Shown here in pieces: positions 1-12,198 of a stretch of 64,000 bases of DNA. The DNA is from Liolophura sinensis. Its lineage: Eukaryota; Mollusca; Polyplacophora; Chitonida; Chitonidae. Both the position numbers and the translations under genes were made by a program. The stretch covers positions 24,593,608 to 24,657,607 of the forward strand of contig NC_088300.1 of NCBI RefSeq assembly GCF_032854445.1, written 5' to 3'. Numbering within the stretch: the first letter of the stretch is position 1; every line of letters starts with the position of its first letter. Below the pieces are notes generated by a model that worked only from the letters and a program-made list of their open reading frames with translations, was not told where the DNA came from and did not search any database.

Positions 1-479
1 TGAACCATGTACTTGCGTCCTATGCAGGACACCAAGATAGTGTTTTAAAATCTAAATCCTGATCCGACCTATATCGTGGTGTGTAAAGACAATTAAACCC
101 TTAAAAATGTAAGGATTTGTGTTAAACTGTCAATCCTGTTTTAAGTATATTCAGTTGACTGCATGACATATCGGCCCCATCAAGAGTTTATCGAGCGAAA
201 CAAACACACAGATTTACACACCAATATGTCATAGTACTATAGTCACAGAACTATAGCAGGGAACTGTTTTCCTATGCAAACGTGATTGTTCATAACCCGC
301 CAAGGAATTTCAAGGATGTCAGTCTGACTTATTCAGTCACCATTAATAAGATTTAACCTGGAATAGATTTCACCGCACAATGGTGACTGACCATCAAGGC
401 CCCCTTGGAATCCGGTGTACTACGTCACCAGTTTGCCCACAAATTACTTTATCTTCAGTTTCCTGTCTGCCGCCATTAT

Positions 480-1620
480 TCAGATGTGTACAGAGGCTAA
501 ACACACGTGGCAGTGTACAGCTACAACACACAACCAAGCTGTCAGTCTGGTTTCAGATTTATACAAGCTAATTCTGAGATATAGCCTAGAGAAGATAATA
601 TCTTGGTTTGAGCAGAAAGACAATCCAAAATGAGGGTATAAAATTATAACACACAACAAAACTCTCAAGTTAATTTCAGATTTCCATCAGGAACAAATTA
701 CTAAGCTATACGCCAGACAAGATCAGTGTGACAGTATACAGCCACAGAACTCGTCACCGTGGCGTCAGATTTCCACCTGTCACCAATACTGAGATATAGC
801 CCAGACAATACAAACGTGACAGTATACGATCACAGAACTCGTCACCCTAGCGTCAGATTTCCACCTGTTACCAATACTGAGATATAGCCTAGACAAGACA
901 AAAGTGACAGTATACAACCACAGAACTGTGCCTATTAAAATTGTCACCCTAGCGTCAAATTTCCACCTGTCACCAATACTGAGTAATAGCCTAGTCAAGA
1001 CAAACGTGACAGTATACAACCACAGAACTGTGCCTATTAAAATTGTCACCCTAGCGTCAGATTTCCACCAGCCACCAATACGGAGATATAGCCTAGACAG
1101 GACCATATATTCCAGACAAGACAAATGTGACAGTACACAACCACAGAACTATGCTTATCAAAACTGTCATCCTAGCGTCAAATTTACACCTGTCACCAAC
1201 ACTGAGTAATAGCCTAGACAAGACAAACGTGACAGTATACAACAGCAGAACTATGCTTATCAAAATTGTCACCCTAGCGTCAAATTTCCACCTGTGCCCA
1301 ACACTGAGTAATGGCCTAGACAAGACAAACGTGACAGTATACAACCACAGAACTATGCTTATCAAAATTGTCACCCTAGCGTCAAATTTCCACCTGTCAC
1401 CAACACTGAGTAATAGCCTAGACAAGACAAACGTGACAGTATACAGCCACAGAACTATGCTTATCAAAATTGTCACCGTAGCGTCAAATTTCCACCTGTC
1501 ACCAACACTGAGTAATAGCCTAGACAAGACAAAGGTGACAGTATACAACAACAGAACTATGCTTATCAAAATTGTCACCCTGGCGACAAATTTCCACCTG
1601 TCACCAAGACTGAGATACAT
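480..1620. repeat. 102-bp tandem array with degenerate left flank
   Basis: Units beginning AGACAAGACAAACGTGACAG occur at 1216, 1318, 1420 and 1522, exactly 102 bp apart. Older, shorter or diverged units run left to about 660, and recognisable pieces (GTCAG..TGGTTTCAGATTT, GAGATATAGCCTAGA) reach back to about 480. Each unit carries GTATACAACCACAGAACT, TTGTCACCCTAGCGTCA and TTTCCACCTGTCACCAA. Because 102 is a multiple of 3, any stop-free frame stays open, which explains long frames on both strands here (+ 1127-1798, - 1093-1620). The + frame begins at GTG, not ATG. I do not recognise a protein family in it, so I call it a minisatellite and not a gene. Confidence 0.85.
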
Positions 1621-3692
1621 GTACGTGTATAACCCAACAATTTGTCAGATTCATAATGAATCTGTAAAAATAACCGGATTGACAAAAAACTCTTGGAAAT
1701 CGTTGAATTCCGTTAGTCTACTTTATGAAGGCACGGACCTTGATACTGATGGTTTTGTTGTTGTTACATCATACTGTGTACAGGAATCGAGTGCTTGAAT
1801 TTAAACTGTGAATCGTTTCAGAGCTGACTGAGGAGACAAGAATAGGAAAGAGAAGATACAGGTAAAAATCAAAATTGTTTCTCGTGTTATCAGCCTGGTT
1901 TTGATTAATGGGAGTATATGGCGTTATGTCTAATTATATTTTCGAATAGATCGGTATCTAGTGACAAACATGCACTCTCATGTACTTACCACGAGGGGAT
2001 TACCGATGGCCTCAATCTTTAGCACTTACCACCAATTAATTCGCACTTGGAAAGACCGGAGTCTATAACCGCCCGTGGACCAGTAATTCGAAACAAACGG
2101 CAAGTGTAAGCAAAAATACATAAAAATAGAACTGTTCTCCTTTCTGTTGAAATGGTTATGGGGAAACGCGTATATTTACGGATTTGACATGTTATACGTT
2201 GAACAGTTGAATTAGGATACTTAGCCCATGACATTTCGCTTCCTTCAGAATTTACGTTGTGTAATTGTTCGGTTTTATGGATAGCCGAGATACAGTTGAG
2301 ATGGAACATGGACAGTAAATGTTGGTTGTGGAAGTCTAACAATGATCCCTCATAAGGAGTACCTACGAGACAGAAAAAATGTACAGGTTAGGAAAAATGC
2401 AGATAGCTAACTCGTGTAGCAGTGATTTTTTAAAAAAATATATATATTTATAAACAAAATAGTGTTGTGCCGTATGCATGCAGATGTCACGCAAGTTATT
2501 TTTTTATTCTGTAAAAGACTGTTGGGCTTATAAAACAAGGAAACACATAAACTCCTATTAATATAAATGATATAATACAGCATAGTTATAAAAAAAAATT
2601 CAAAAGAAGATTTATAAGTGGACGGTTTATTATCTTCATGTTGTATAATTCGTGTTTAGTCCTCTTCCTTTGAAAAAGAGGAATAGTGGAAATTTTTACG
2701 AAGACGTTGTGCCTATGGTGGTCATAAAAAAACACGAGGACAAATGTGAGTCACAGTATACTGTAGACTCACTGTCTTTGGCGTAAGTAGATTTCACAAT
2801 CATCTTGACACTAAAGATTTGTTTCAAATTTACCCAAATTAAACGCTAAAGAATCTCATCCTGAATTGAAAGAAATCTTAGTGTACTTGATTGTTAACGG
2901 TAATGATTTGGGTTCAAAGCAACGCTTTTCTTCCGGTTTCCCGACAGCTATGGTATAGGTGAAATGTTTTTATGTCAACAACAATTAAATAGATATTTAA
3001 ATAAACAAAGATAAAACATAAATCATCAAGGCTTGTGTCTTAAAAAAATCCTATAATAAAAAAGAAAAAGTATAAAAATACACCTGCCTTTTCTATTTGA
3101 TGATATAAAACGTGCTGTTTATGTATATTGTGTTACACTGTAAATGTTGTAATTATAGCTTTATAAAGTTCCTACCACATATTTAGATTTTATGCCCATG
3201 AAAACTGCTGGCTCTATAAAGAAGTAAATATTTTGCATAAAATATTCTCTTTTGACACATTCTGAAGGGCACGCCAGCATATACAGAACAGGACAAAGGA
3301 CAGAAGTTCTGCCCTTCACTGGCCACAAATCATTATGAAGCGTGTCAAGTATGCCGACATATGAACAGACATGCTGTCAGCAAAATCATGTGGCTTAAAA
3401 CAGCATGTAGCTTAGAACAGCAGTGCATGCATGCATGCATATGTACCCTCGTGCTCAATCCGATGGTTTTATCATTATAAAAAAAATTAGCTACAGCTTG
3501 GAAGACATTGTTGCCACAAAAAGACACCGATACATATTTAATGGCCAAATTGGACATAGTAATGACGCATATCCATAGGTTAATTATTTGAGAAGACAGC
3601 ACCTTAAAGCATCGCTCTTATAGAGACGTCTCCATAGAACGTGTGGTCATTTAAAAAATAATGGTTTTCGTTTTTCCTTATTAATTATACAA
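1621..3692. other. No gene recognised; AT-rich unique sequence
   Basis: The + open frame that crosses the 102-bp array continues to 1798 with a non-repeated tail of about 60 residues rich in Ser, Thr and Val, then stops. The rest is AT-rich, with A/T runs near 2430-2450 and 3050-3070 and a short GCATGCATGCATGCAT run near 3425. I see no exon or element. Confidence 0.5.
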
Positions 3693-5264
3693 CCAGACCC
3701 GGGAACCAGGATGACGTAATTGCAGTTAGACTGGTTATTTTCTGGTAGATTATCTTAAACATGACGCAAAAGTTTTTTTATCATCAGCTTATGTGTAACA
3801 GTTTGAGTTTTATATAATTAAGAAAAAGTATAGAGTATTAACTCAGGACAGGGGCGATAGTATAATGTCGCCAATGGTCATTGGGCATTGGTCACTTGTC
3901 ACCGAAGAAATCGGGCATCTCGAGGGTTTACTCTACATGTTTAGAAAGAAGCAAGTTTGAGACAGCCCTATAACACCCTGGTTTAGGAAGACTTAGGTAA
4001 AAAATTGAACTGATGCTAATTACAATTCATTAGACGTCCTTGATCTAGAATTACTCAGAATGCTATGATGTCATCACCGTTAATGAACTGATCACATGAA
4101 AACAAAGCAAACCCTTTAGATATTTGCAAAGATATATCTGCCTAAAATGTCTCTTTGGGCAAATTTATTTGGGTTTTTCCGAATGTTGTAAATTTTGCCT
4201 CTTTTTTTTTTTTTTGTTTTTAAATATATGCTATGAGCGGTTCTTCCAAGTTATCTGCAACTGAAGCTGCGCTTAAACTTTTCTAGAGGCGGCTGTTTGT
4301 GAACACAGCGATGAGGGTGGGATGGAAAACTTGAAGTGCCTCTAGCAGCAATTTTATGCTTGTTACACAGATTCTCTCAGTTTTAAACTCTCTTTTCTGG
4401 CCGACAAGGCGCGGTAAACGAAACTTTGTTTTGGACGTTAAACCGACTGTGTGAGTTAACTAATGTGCAAAATGATCCGTAGATGAAATCTGAGATATAC
4501 AGTACCAGTATAGTGTAATTTTGAACTTAATTAGGACCGTTCAGTGAAAAGTTAATGGTATTTTTTTTAGATTTTTTTATGTTCAGCAATTTTATAGCCT
4601 GCTATGCAAAGGCTACTTTTGAAAAATATGAAGATTATAATCGAAGACTCCGTGGCAGGTATGATTTTGATGCTTAGCCTACCATTTACTGAAGCATTAC
4701 GTGGACTGTTTACTGCGGGAAAATTGGCAAATAGGCCAAATTTCATCGGTTACGCATAGCCATTTGCCATCTATTACACTGTTGTCCTTTTTCATATTTT
4801 ACCATCCATGCAGTATAGTATTTTTTATATTCCTACATAAGCCAGGATTCTGCTGGTGGACTATAAAGTCGTCGCGGCGTGGTCCTGCTTGCTTTGTTTT
4901 CATGTGATCAGTTCATTAACGGTGATGACATCATAGCATTCTGAGTAACTCTAGATCAAGGACGTCTAATGAATTGTAATTAGCATCAGTTCAACTTTTT
5001 ACCTAAGTCTTCCTAGACCAGGGTGCTATATGGGGTGCCTCAAACTTGCTTCTTTCAAAGCATGTATAAGAACGGTTAGAGTAGCTGTCCTGAGTTAATT
5101 CTCTATGCTTTTTCTTAATTATATAAATCTCAAACTGTTACACGTTAACTGATCGTAAAAAATGAGAAATGTGTAAAACACCAATCAAATAAATAAATAA
5201 TAGAATCGACCAGAAAAAATAGCCAATCTAACTGCAGTTAAGTCATTCTGGTTCCCGGGTTTGG
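3693..5264. mobile_element. Foldback-like element with long inverted repeats
   Basis: The left arm (3693-4110) and right arm (4889-5264) are inverted copies of each other. Shared blocks include the outer end CCAGACCCGGGAACC/GGTTCCCGGGTTTGG, ATATAATTAAGAAAAAG, and an inner stretch of over 100 bp from the GGAAGACTTAGGTAAAAA block to CACATGAAAACAAAGCA. The arms enclose a loop of about 780 bp with a poly-T tract (4201-4215) and no convincing coding frame. The arms differ by indels: the left has extra sequence around 3850-3935, and the right has a SINE tail at 5171-5202. I cannot fix a target-site duplication. The structure fits a non-autonomous foldback or long-TIR DNA transposon, or an old inverted duplication. 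Confidence 0.7.
5171..5202 (+). mobile_element. SINE 3'-tail fragment inside the inverted-repeat arm
   Basis: The sequence GTAAAACACCAATCAAAT followed by AAATAAATAA is the 3' end of the SINE family seen full length at 13839-14099. The left arm of the inverted repeat lacks it at the matching place, so it was probably gained after the arms formed, or lost from the other arm. Confidence 0.6.
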
Positions 5265-6189
5265 CTATACCACAAATAAACACGACATTTGAAGAAATGT
5301 AAGGCCCAGTATCCAGGATGATATGTAATGCCAGACCCCTCTACTGATTTCTAGCTTAACGCCAGCTTCCAGCCAATTCACCTGCGTGCATGTATGAGGC
5401 AAATCTATGTTAATCCAAATGGGCGTATGTGAACCTAAATCGAACATCATGAGGCTCTATTTTGGTCTAATAAATCAAATGTAAATATTAGTCAGAGTCA
5501 TGGTTTCATGATACCTACCTGAAGACACCTTTTTGTTTGGAGAGGTCAAACTTTATAATGGCAATCAAAATCGTTGTAGCCCATGACCATTCGAAGAGTA
5601 TATAGGGAAATCAGGTCTTGATATGGATCAGTCAAACCAAAGCATAAATCAGAATAGTTGTTAAATAAAGCCCATATATGATTACCCCTTTCTGTTTGGA
5701 GGCGTCAAACCATATTACAAATTAGAATCGTCGTTTAATGAAGATATCAGATAACCTTATTTTGGTAGGAGAATCAAGTTTTATCAAATCAACTAAAATC
5801 ATCATTTTATTACACAAATACGGATACCGCGTCTCTGTTTTTGTGTACATTCAGCATATGTATGTTCATTCTTATGTACCTTTACACTACCTTTGCACGA
5901 TAATTTTTGTTGGTTGGTTGGTGTTTGGAGTATTGGCATGTGCCAGTTCTCGATTGGACTGATTTACACTAAAACGGTATGGGCGTCAACGAAATCGAAA
6001 TTAAAGGAAAAAAAAAAAAAAAAAAAGGGAAAAAAGGAAAAACTTTAAATCTTCTGGAGGACACAGCAAACTGTCTGGAGAATTCTGGTTTTGTGCATTG
6101 TAAGGTACTTAACCCCAAGTGAGGCTTCCCGCTGTTGAGCACAATAATCTTACATGTGCACATATTGCTTGTGGACCTCCAATAAACGT
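5265..6189. other. No gene recognised; poly-A tract
   Basis: AT-rich unique sequence. It has a TTGGTTGGTTGG run near 5910 and a long A-rich tract at 6006-6044. The frame at 5738-5962 (74 codons) has no recognisable domain. Confidence 0.45.
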
Positions 6190-6300
6190 GAAGGTCTGTC
6201 AGCAATCTACGGATGGGCGTGGGTTTCGTCCGGGCTCTGCCCGGTTTCCTTCCAACACAATGCTAGCCGCCGTCGTATAAGCGGGATATTCATGAGAAAC
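6190..6300 (+). mobile_element. SINE fragment (central body)
   Basis: The run AGGTCTGTCAGCAATCTACG, CGGGCTCTGCCCGGTTTCC and GCCGCCGTCGTATAAGCG matches the body of the full-length SINE at 13839-14099 in reverse complement. The tRNA-like head is missing, and the tail is lost after about 6300. Confidence 0.8.
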
Positions 6301-7919
6301 TGTCCAATACGTTCGGAAAAGGGTAACTATGGCTGTTTTTCTGTGTAAATCAAGACGATTAAAATGTACACGAAATCTCTGCTCTGGTGTAACTTCACAG
6401 TATTTGGGTTTTGTTATTGCGTAACTTTGTGAGTAATGTGCTTGTGCAATGTCTTTTATTGCGTGACTTCAAAATACGGTTGAAAGAGTCCTTATTCTAG
6501 TGTAACTTCACTGTACGTGTGCAGAACGTCATTTGAAAGTTATGTCAGTAAGCAGTTCATAATATGGCTGCAGTCCTTTGAAACTATAAAGTAAATCTCC
6601 CCACTCTCGTTCAGGCAGATTATCAGACTGCTGAGTGACAAATCTGCGGAATGGCGCGAGGGATTTCATTATTTCCTTAAGCCCCGCATACATCACCCGT
6701 GTTTTTACTTCTCGGGACAGCGTGTGCACCTAACTCGAGGCTATATAGAGGCCTTTGACAAAAATGCCTGTTGTTTTGCATCTGGAAAATTTGAAACGGC
6801 TTTTTTCAGGTGAATATGCTACCTCCCAGTACACGCCAGAAAGGTCCGTACATCTAGGTTAAGGTATATTACAGAAAAGATTATACTTTATTTATGGCCA
6901 CACATGTAGCATGCGTTGGCAATACAAACTTTGACAAGGATAACAATTTCAACGAATCTATGTAGCTCGTAGGCTGCTTTAAAAAATTTAGATTTTTTAT
7001 ATGCCACGGTTTTATAAGTAAAGTATGGTGTACAACACTAATTAAATAAATAAGAAAACCGAATCTGAGGATAAGCATGTCAACAATACCATGATAGGAC
7101 ATCAACAGTCGGTAGTCGTTCTAGGCGATAATATATCTGTGAAATGAAACAGTCAGAACTACTGACGAGCAAAAGAAACGACCCAATAATCTACAATTGG
7201 TAAATTCAATCAATTAAGCATTGGCAAGTGACTAGAACTCATATCGAGGGAAAAGTTTACATGTTATTCAGCTTTCTCTCCTCACGTGTATATATATGTT
7301 GAAACGGTGGAATTTAAGCGGATGACTTCTACGGTTTCTCCTTAATTTCATCCACTATTCCCCAAGATTCATACACCATTTTCTGGTTGTTGATCAGTTT
7401 TTAACTATTGGTAAATAAACTAAACAACAAAAAGCTCAAATCTATTTAATTAACATGCTGAGGATTACTGCTTTTTAAAGTTCTTAATTTTTTAAATTAT
7501 GCATCAACTTAATTGCATGAAAAGCAGAGAAATGCCCAATCGGTAACAAACTTTTAATGCATGCTGAACCAATTTTTATACTTTGTTATTCTCCCAGAAT
7601 ACGTTGTATAAGGCTTCACAGAAATGTCTATATACCATAAATGTATGTATGCGAGGGGTCATATAACGACGACATATCTACAATATTTAAGGAAGGATTG
7701 CAAATGCAATGTTTACGTGAGATAAAAAAAATCAATAAAGGTACCATGCCTATACCCAAAATGAAAAATGTTCCATTTGAAGTAGATATTGCAGTTGCAA
7801 CCCTATCTGAAATGATATTCTTTTCCTTCATCGCTTTTACAAACAGGCAAAACCGAGAATAAATGCGAAAAAAACCTTAACACTTAAATGCACCTATCTT
7901 CCTCCAAAGTGGATGTTCA
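6301..7919. other. No gene recognised
   Basis: Between the SINE fragment and the palindromic MITE I find only short frames of under 80 codons with no known motif. The pair of overlapping frames on opposite strands at 7628-7862 looks like chance. Confidence 0.45.
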
Positions 7920-8043
7920 GGGGCCTCTTGCACAAAGCGATCGTAGGTTGACCGTATAACTACCATTACAACATATGTTTTTTATGTCGCCATGGTAGTT
8001 GCGATCAACTTATAGCCTATGATCTCTCTGGGCAAGCAGCCTT
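7920..8043. mobile_element. Palindromic MITE, about 124 bp
   Basis: The left half starts GGGGCCTCTTGCACAAAGCG and runs through GTTGACCGTATAACTACCAT. The right half is its imperfect inverse, ATGGTAGTTGCGATCAACTT to GGGCAAGCAGCCTT, around a centre of about 24 bp. Short hairpin-like elements of this kind (GGCCTnTTnCACAAAGCGATC ends) are widespread in marine invertebrate genomes; that comparison is from memory. No autonomous partner is visible here. Confidence 0.7.
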
Positions 8044-9222
8044 GTTAAGGAATTTTACCTGTCCTAAGTGTCAAACTCGCCCACGTGTATATATAGACGT
8101 TTCCTTATACCGTTTCTTTATGAACTGATCTAACAAACATGATCAGCTTTATTCATGCATACAGATACTGACATTGGTATATTTTTATTGACCATCATGA
8201 TCATCATCAAAGCCGATAATTAGAACAAAGATAAGTTAAAGTATTTATATTATAGACTTTACACACACTGGAATTGCACATACTCAAATGTGGACAAGCC
8301 CCAGTGCTGAGCTGAGATAGGACACACTGAAAAGAAAAGACATGTAGAGCAGTTCGTTCGAAAAGACGCTCATTATTATGTCTCAGGAACAACAAAACAC
8401 AGTGACATCAAATTAAAAATAACTCATGCTTCCGCGGATAGCAATGTTTGCAGATGAATGAAATAACATAGCCGGGAGACGAAATCAAGCAAAGGTAATG
8501 TGTGGAGGCCCCCGCAAAGTAGTAAACAACATGTATACTAAATCAAAAACTTTTCATTTACGATTGGCCATAATTGCCTTGATATGGCCTATACCTTACA
8601 TTCTCAAACACTGGACAAGTCGGGTCCAGGTGACTGGCATATCGGATAGTGTGTTCCATGCATCACTTCCAAGCATGCATGACTTCCATGCCTGCATGAC
8701 TTACAAGTATACATTGAAATAACACCAAAATGAGTTCGCATTCAAGTTATAGCTTACTTCCTTATATATATATTCCTTATATATGTGTTATACAGATGTA
8801 AATAATGATATTTGTTTATATAAAATACACCGTTATATTTTCTGAGAAAGCAATCATCTTTTTCTGTTCTGTAGATTAAAATGGACCGACTGAGCCATCA
8901 CATCAGAAAGGGTGGGATGGAAGGTAATTTCTTACAATAAATAAATAGATAAATAAATAAATAAATGAATAAAGAAACAAACAAATGTATATATATATCG
9001 CTTTGATTCCCAAGTGCTCCCGTTGCCCTCAGAAATAAAGTGAGCCTAATTTGACTTAATAAAATGAAACAATTGAAGGTAAACTTGTTTTAAGATTGAG
9101 GAAAGGTTGTAAACATTCCATAGTAAAAGTTTTGTTTGTCATTATAGTGGTATTTGTCTGATGGCTTGGAGGGATTTTGCAAGGTTTTGACGATTGCTCG
9201 GCATTTTAATGGGTTGGCTGCC
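8044..9222. other. No gene recognised; ATAA simple repeat
   Basis: AT-rich sequence with a short CATGCATGACTTCCATG cluster near 8670-8700 and an ATAA-rich simple repeat running into AT dinucleotides at 8936-8999. Confidence 0.45.
8936..8999. repeat. ATAA/AT simple repeat
   Basis: Interrupted AAAT/ATAA tetranucleotide repeat followed by a TATATATATA run. Confidence 0.85.
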
Positions 9223-9268
9223 CGGGGAGGCGGTGGTGGTGGTGGTGGTGGGGGAGGGGGGGGGGGGA
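9223..9268 (+). repeat. (GGT)n/poly-G simple repeat, G-quadruplex-prone
   Basis: A GGTGGTGGT run passes into GGGGGAGGGGGGGGGGGG. Several G-runs of three or more lie within loop distance, so the + strand could form a G-quadruplex. The glycine- and valine-rich frames over it are translations of the simple repeat. Confidence 0.85.
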
Positions 9269-11100
9269 TTGTGCAGCTTTCATTGGCTGATGCAACTCGT
9301 TCTGGGCTGCGTTGTATATGTCGACACGTGGCAAATTTTACTTAGCCTGCTATACTATAAATGTTACAATTCAACATAACGGAATTCATTGTCACCAACA
9401 GATCACACCATACTTAATACAAGTATGGGGAGAAAAGTCGAAGCTTAACACACGCTGAGCACGCTTGAAACATGCCCATTGGCTGTGTGAAAGCGTGAAG
9501 AAAAACATCAATATAATTTTTTTTTAAGTTGCTGTGTTGGCAATTTCTTATTATTGTAAACACTCATTTTTCATTTCAGACATGCCCATTCAAATTATAG
9601 TAAAACTAACCAAATTAAATTTAATTGAGAGTAAATTGATGAAGTACCAAACAAAAGAGAAGCGCTGTACACTAACAAGCTTTACTTCATATGTCCGGAG
9701 GGTTTCTGGGAACAAGGTTATAATTATTAACAACGCTGACATGAATGAAAGCCTCACAAGTCTGCATGTATGCAAGCTCTTTTAGGACCTGCGCGACTCG
9801 CTTCAGGGCCTAACGATTAACAGCATTGTGAGCTAGATGATTTTGCTCAAAGCAAAAAATTACAAACTTGTTCATGATTAATAGGGTCAATTATAGAAGG
9901 CGAAAGAAAGGTTGTCTGGGAAAACCCCATTGTAAGCCCTGCAGTGATTTGACTTCTGCATGAGTATCAAGGCACCTCTTTGTTCGTTAAGGCGTCATAA
10001 TTAGAAGCTATCATTCCTTAACCATTAATATCTGTTATCGTGATCTGGAAAAATTCGTAAGGAGCTGTAGTCGTATCATCCAGGTTCAGCCTACTTCGTT
10101 CGTCTGAAAAGCTTTTTGTCGTTGTGCAATCAAGCGAATTCTACATTATTATCCGACAATATAATAATTATTGTTATCTCTGCGGTAGAGTTGTACCGGT
10201 CAGTCAGTTTGTTAGATTAGTTTGTCTGCACCACTTAACATCCAAGGACACTGCCTGTAGACAATCACGCTCTTCAATTGAAATGTTGTTCATGACTTCA
10301 ATAACGTTAAGTTCAATATTTTAGCAGTGTTGAACGAGGAAAAACATAATGTCAGGTTAACACTTTCTACAGTGTTATAATTGTCAATTAAAAACTTGAT
10401 TAAACAATGGTGCAATTTAACACTATCTTAAATCAGGTGTTGTCTTCCGTATTATAAATGTTGGAAATCTCACATTGTTTTGCAACTTGCAAACAATCAT
10501 GCATTACGCGTCTTGACATTGCAAGATTTTTACACTGTCATTTCATGCAGCAGTTAACACGCTGTACCATTTTAATGCTTTAAAAACTTTGGCATTTTAG
10601 CATCAGTAATGATACCGGTAGTTTCCCAGTTTATCTAGTGATTGTTTTCTTTTCCCAAAGTTAATTTAAATAAATAAATAAGTACATAAATACAGAAATA
10701 ATCTGTGCAAATCAACAGCCTTATTTAAATTAAAGTAAAAGTTCAAATGTTGCCACTAGTTGAGTTTGTCTCAAAGTTTATGTAAAATATGTGCTGTTGT
10801 ACTTATATATGTGACTTTATGCAAGACATGATTTTTCTTTAAATATTCGTACGAGAACATGTCAGAAAAAGTTTTTGCACTCTGCATGGGTATTTAGCGA
10901 TAATTTAGGACAGTCATTAACACGGACAAAAAGGACAAAAGACATGTATCCTAGATTATTTTGTTCTCAAATTTTATTTATTGTCGAACAGGGTGTATTA
11001 AAATTTTCACCATCTATCTGATCCAATAAACATCTAATTTATTATTAAATTTAGGTTTGGCACATGGTATAATTCGTCTAGGTTTAACATCACTCACACG
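9269..11100. other. No gene recognised
   Basis: Unique AT-rich sequence with an ATAA-rich patch near 10668-10700. TAACACT/AGTGTTA motifs recur at 10320-10445, but I could not resolve them into a clean inverted repeat. The frame at 9534-9785 has an acceptor-like TTTCAG just before an ATG (9582) but no recognisable domain. Confidence 0.4.
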
Positions 11101-11114
11101 TCAGTTTTCTGATC

Positions 11115-11252
11115 GGTCTTGCAGCAATCTGCGGATGGTCGTGATTTTTCCCCGGGCTCTACTCGGCTTCCGCCCACCATAACGTTGGCCGCCGTCGTAT
11201 AAGTAAAATATTCTCGAGTACGGCGTAAAAATACCAATCAAATCAAATAAAA
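11115..11252 (+). mobile_element. 5'-truncated SINE with perfect 14-bp target-site duplication
   Basis: The body (CAGCAATCTGCGGATGGTCG, GGCCGCCGTCGTATAAGT, GAGTACGGCGTAAAA) and the ACCAATCAAATCAAATAAAA tail are present, while the tRNA-like head is absent. The element is flanked by TCAGTTTTCTGATC at 11101-11114 and 11253-11266, an exact duplication. This shows insertion by target-primed reverse transcription of a 5'-truncated copy. Confidence 0.9.
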
Positions 11253-11266
11253 TCAGTTTTCTGATC

Positions 11267-11962
11267 AGGCTCTGTGCAGGATACTTCGTTAAGGCTTTGT
11301 GCCTTTTTATATCTAGCCATGCAACAAATCAGTTTCCTCAGATTGATGTGCACATGGCACATGAATCTAATCGTACACACCAGTATCTTTTTAATATCTG
11401 TTTCTGGTAATTCGGTTAGACTAGCCCGGGCCCTATCAACCTCCTCTTCAGATAATCATGTTAACGATGTCGCAGTATTAACTTTGCTGGCTGGAAGGTG
11501 CAATTACCTTTCCGTTATATATACATCCGTTACACTACTTAATCAATACATGATTAATATTAAAATGTGATTACTATAATTACATATATAACATTAATTC
11601 CCTGACCAAATTTGGTTTAACCGTAGACCATAGCATACAGTTCCGAGACAGGGTGTTCTATAGCAAAAATGGGACTCATTATCTGTCAGTATCAGGGTTA
11701 CATCTTAATAGGCATTTGAACAATGGTATCCATCATGTAATCCCGATTACATCGATGATATTAGCACCATTTTTTTAGACCACAAATAGAACAGCAGTCC
11801 ATGCTTAAGTTAATATCAGATTTAAATATCAACACTCTTTTGAGCAGCCAGATACCGGAGGTCACTTTGTCGGATAACGGTTATTCCCCTTGAATCGAGG
11901 AAATTATGTATAACACAGAGAAACCATACACAAACAAAGGCGACGATATATTTTAAGCTTAA
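11267..11962. other. No gene recognised
   Basis: Short unique stretch between two SINEs. A 98-codon frame at 11274-11570 has no recognisable motif. Confidence 0.4.
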
Positions 11963-12198
11963 GGGGATGCTTCCGTGTCCTTGTGGTTAGCTTGGTAGTG
12001 CAGCAGAATAACTCAGGAGCCCTTCACCAGTACCATCCCACGGTGTGTAGGCTTCGTACGTGCGGAGGTCTGACCACAACCGGCGGGTGGTTGTGGGTTT
12101 CCATCGGACTCTGCCAGGTTACCATAATGCTGGCCACAGTCGTGAAATATTCTTTTGTACAGCGTAAAACGCCAATCAATTAAATAAGTAAATAAATC
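11963..12198 (+). mobile_element. Near-full-length diverged SINE
   Basis: A tRNA-like head (CCGTGTCCTTGTGGTTAGC and AACTCAGGAGCCCTTCACCA) is followed by the common body (GGTTGTGGGTTTCC, ACCATAATGCTGGCCACAGT) and a CCAATCAATTAAATAAGTAAATAAAT tail. It is more diverged than the copy at 13839 and is probably older or a subfamily. A decayed AAGCTTA/AAGCTAA target duplication may flank it. The 66-codon frame across it is not a gene. Confidence 0.75.

Noticed and set aside
1093-1620. 175-codon minus-strand frame of tandem repeats
   Set aside because: It is the complement of the 102-bp array, whose length is a multiple of 3. Open frames on both strands are expected, and no ATG or domain supports a gene.
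9154-9379. Glycine-rich and valine-rich frames
   Set aside because: They come from the G-rich simple repeat.
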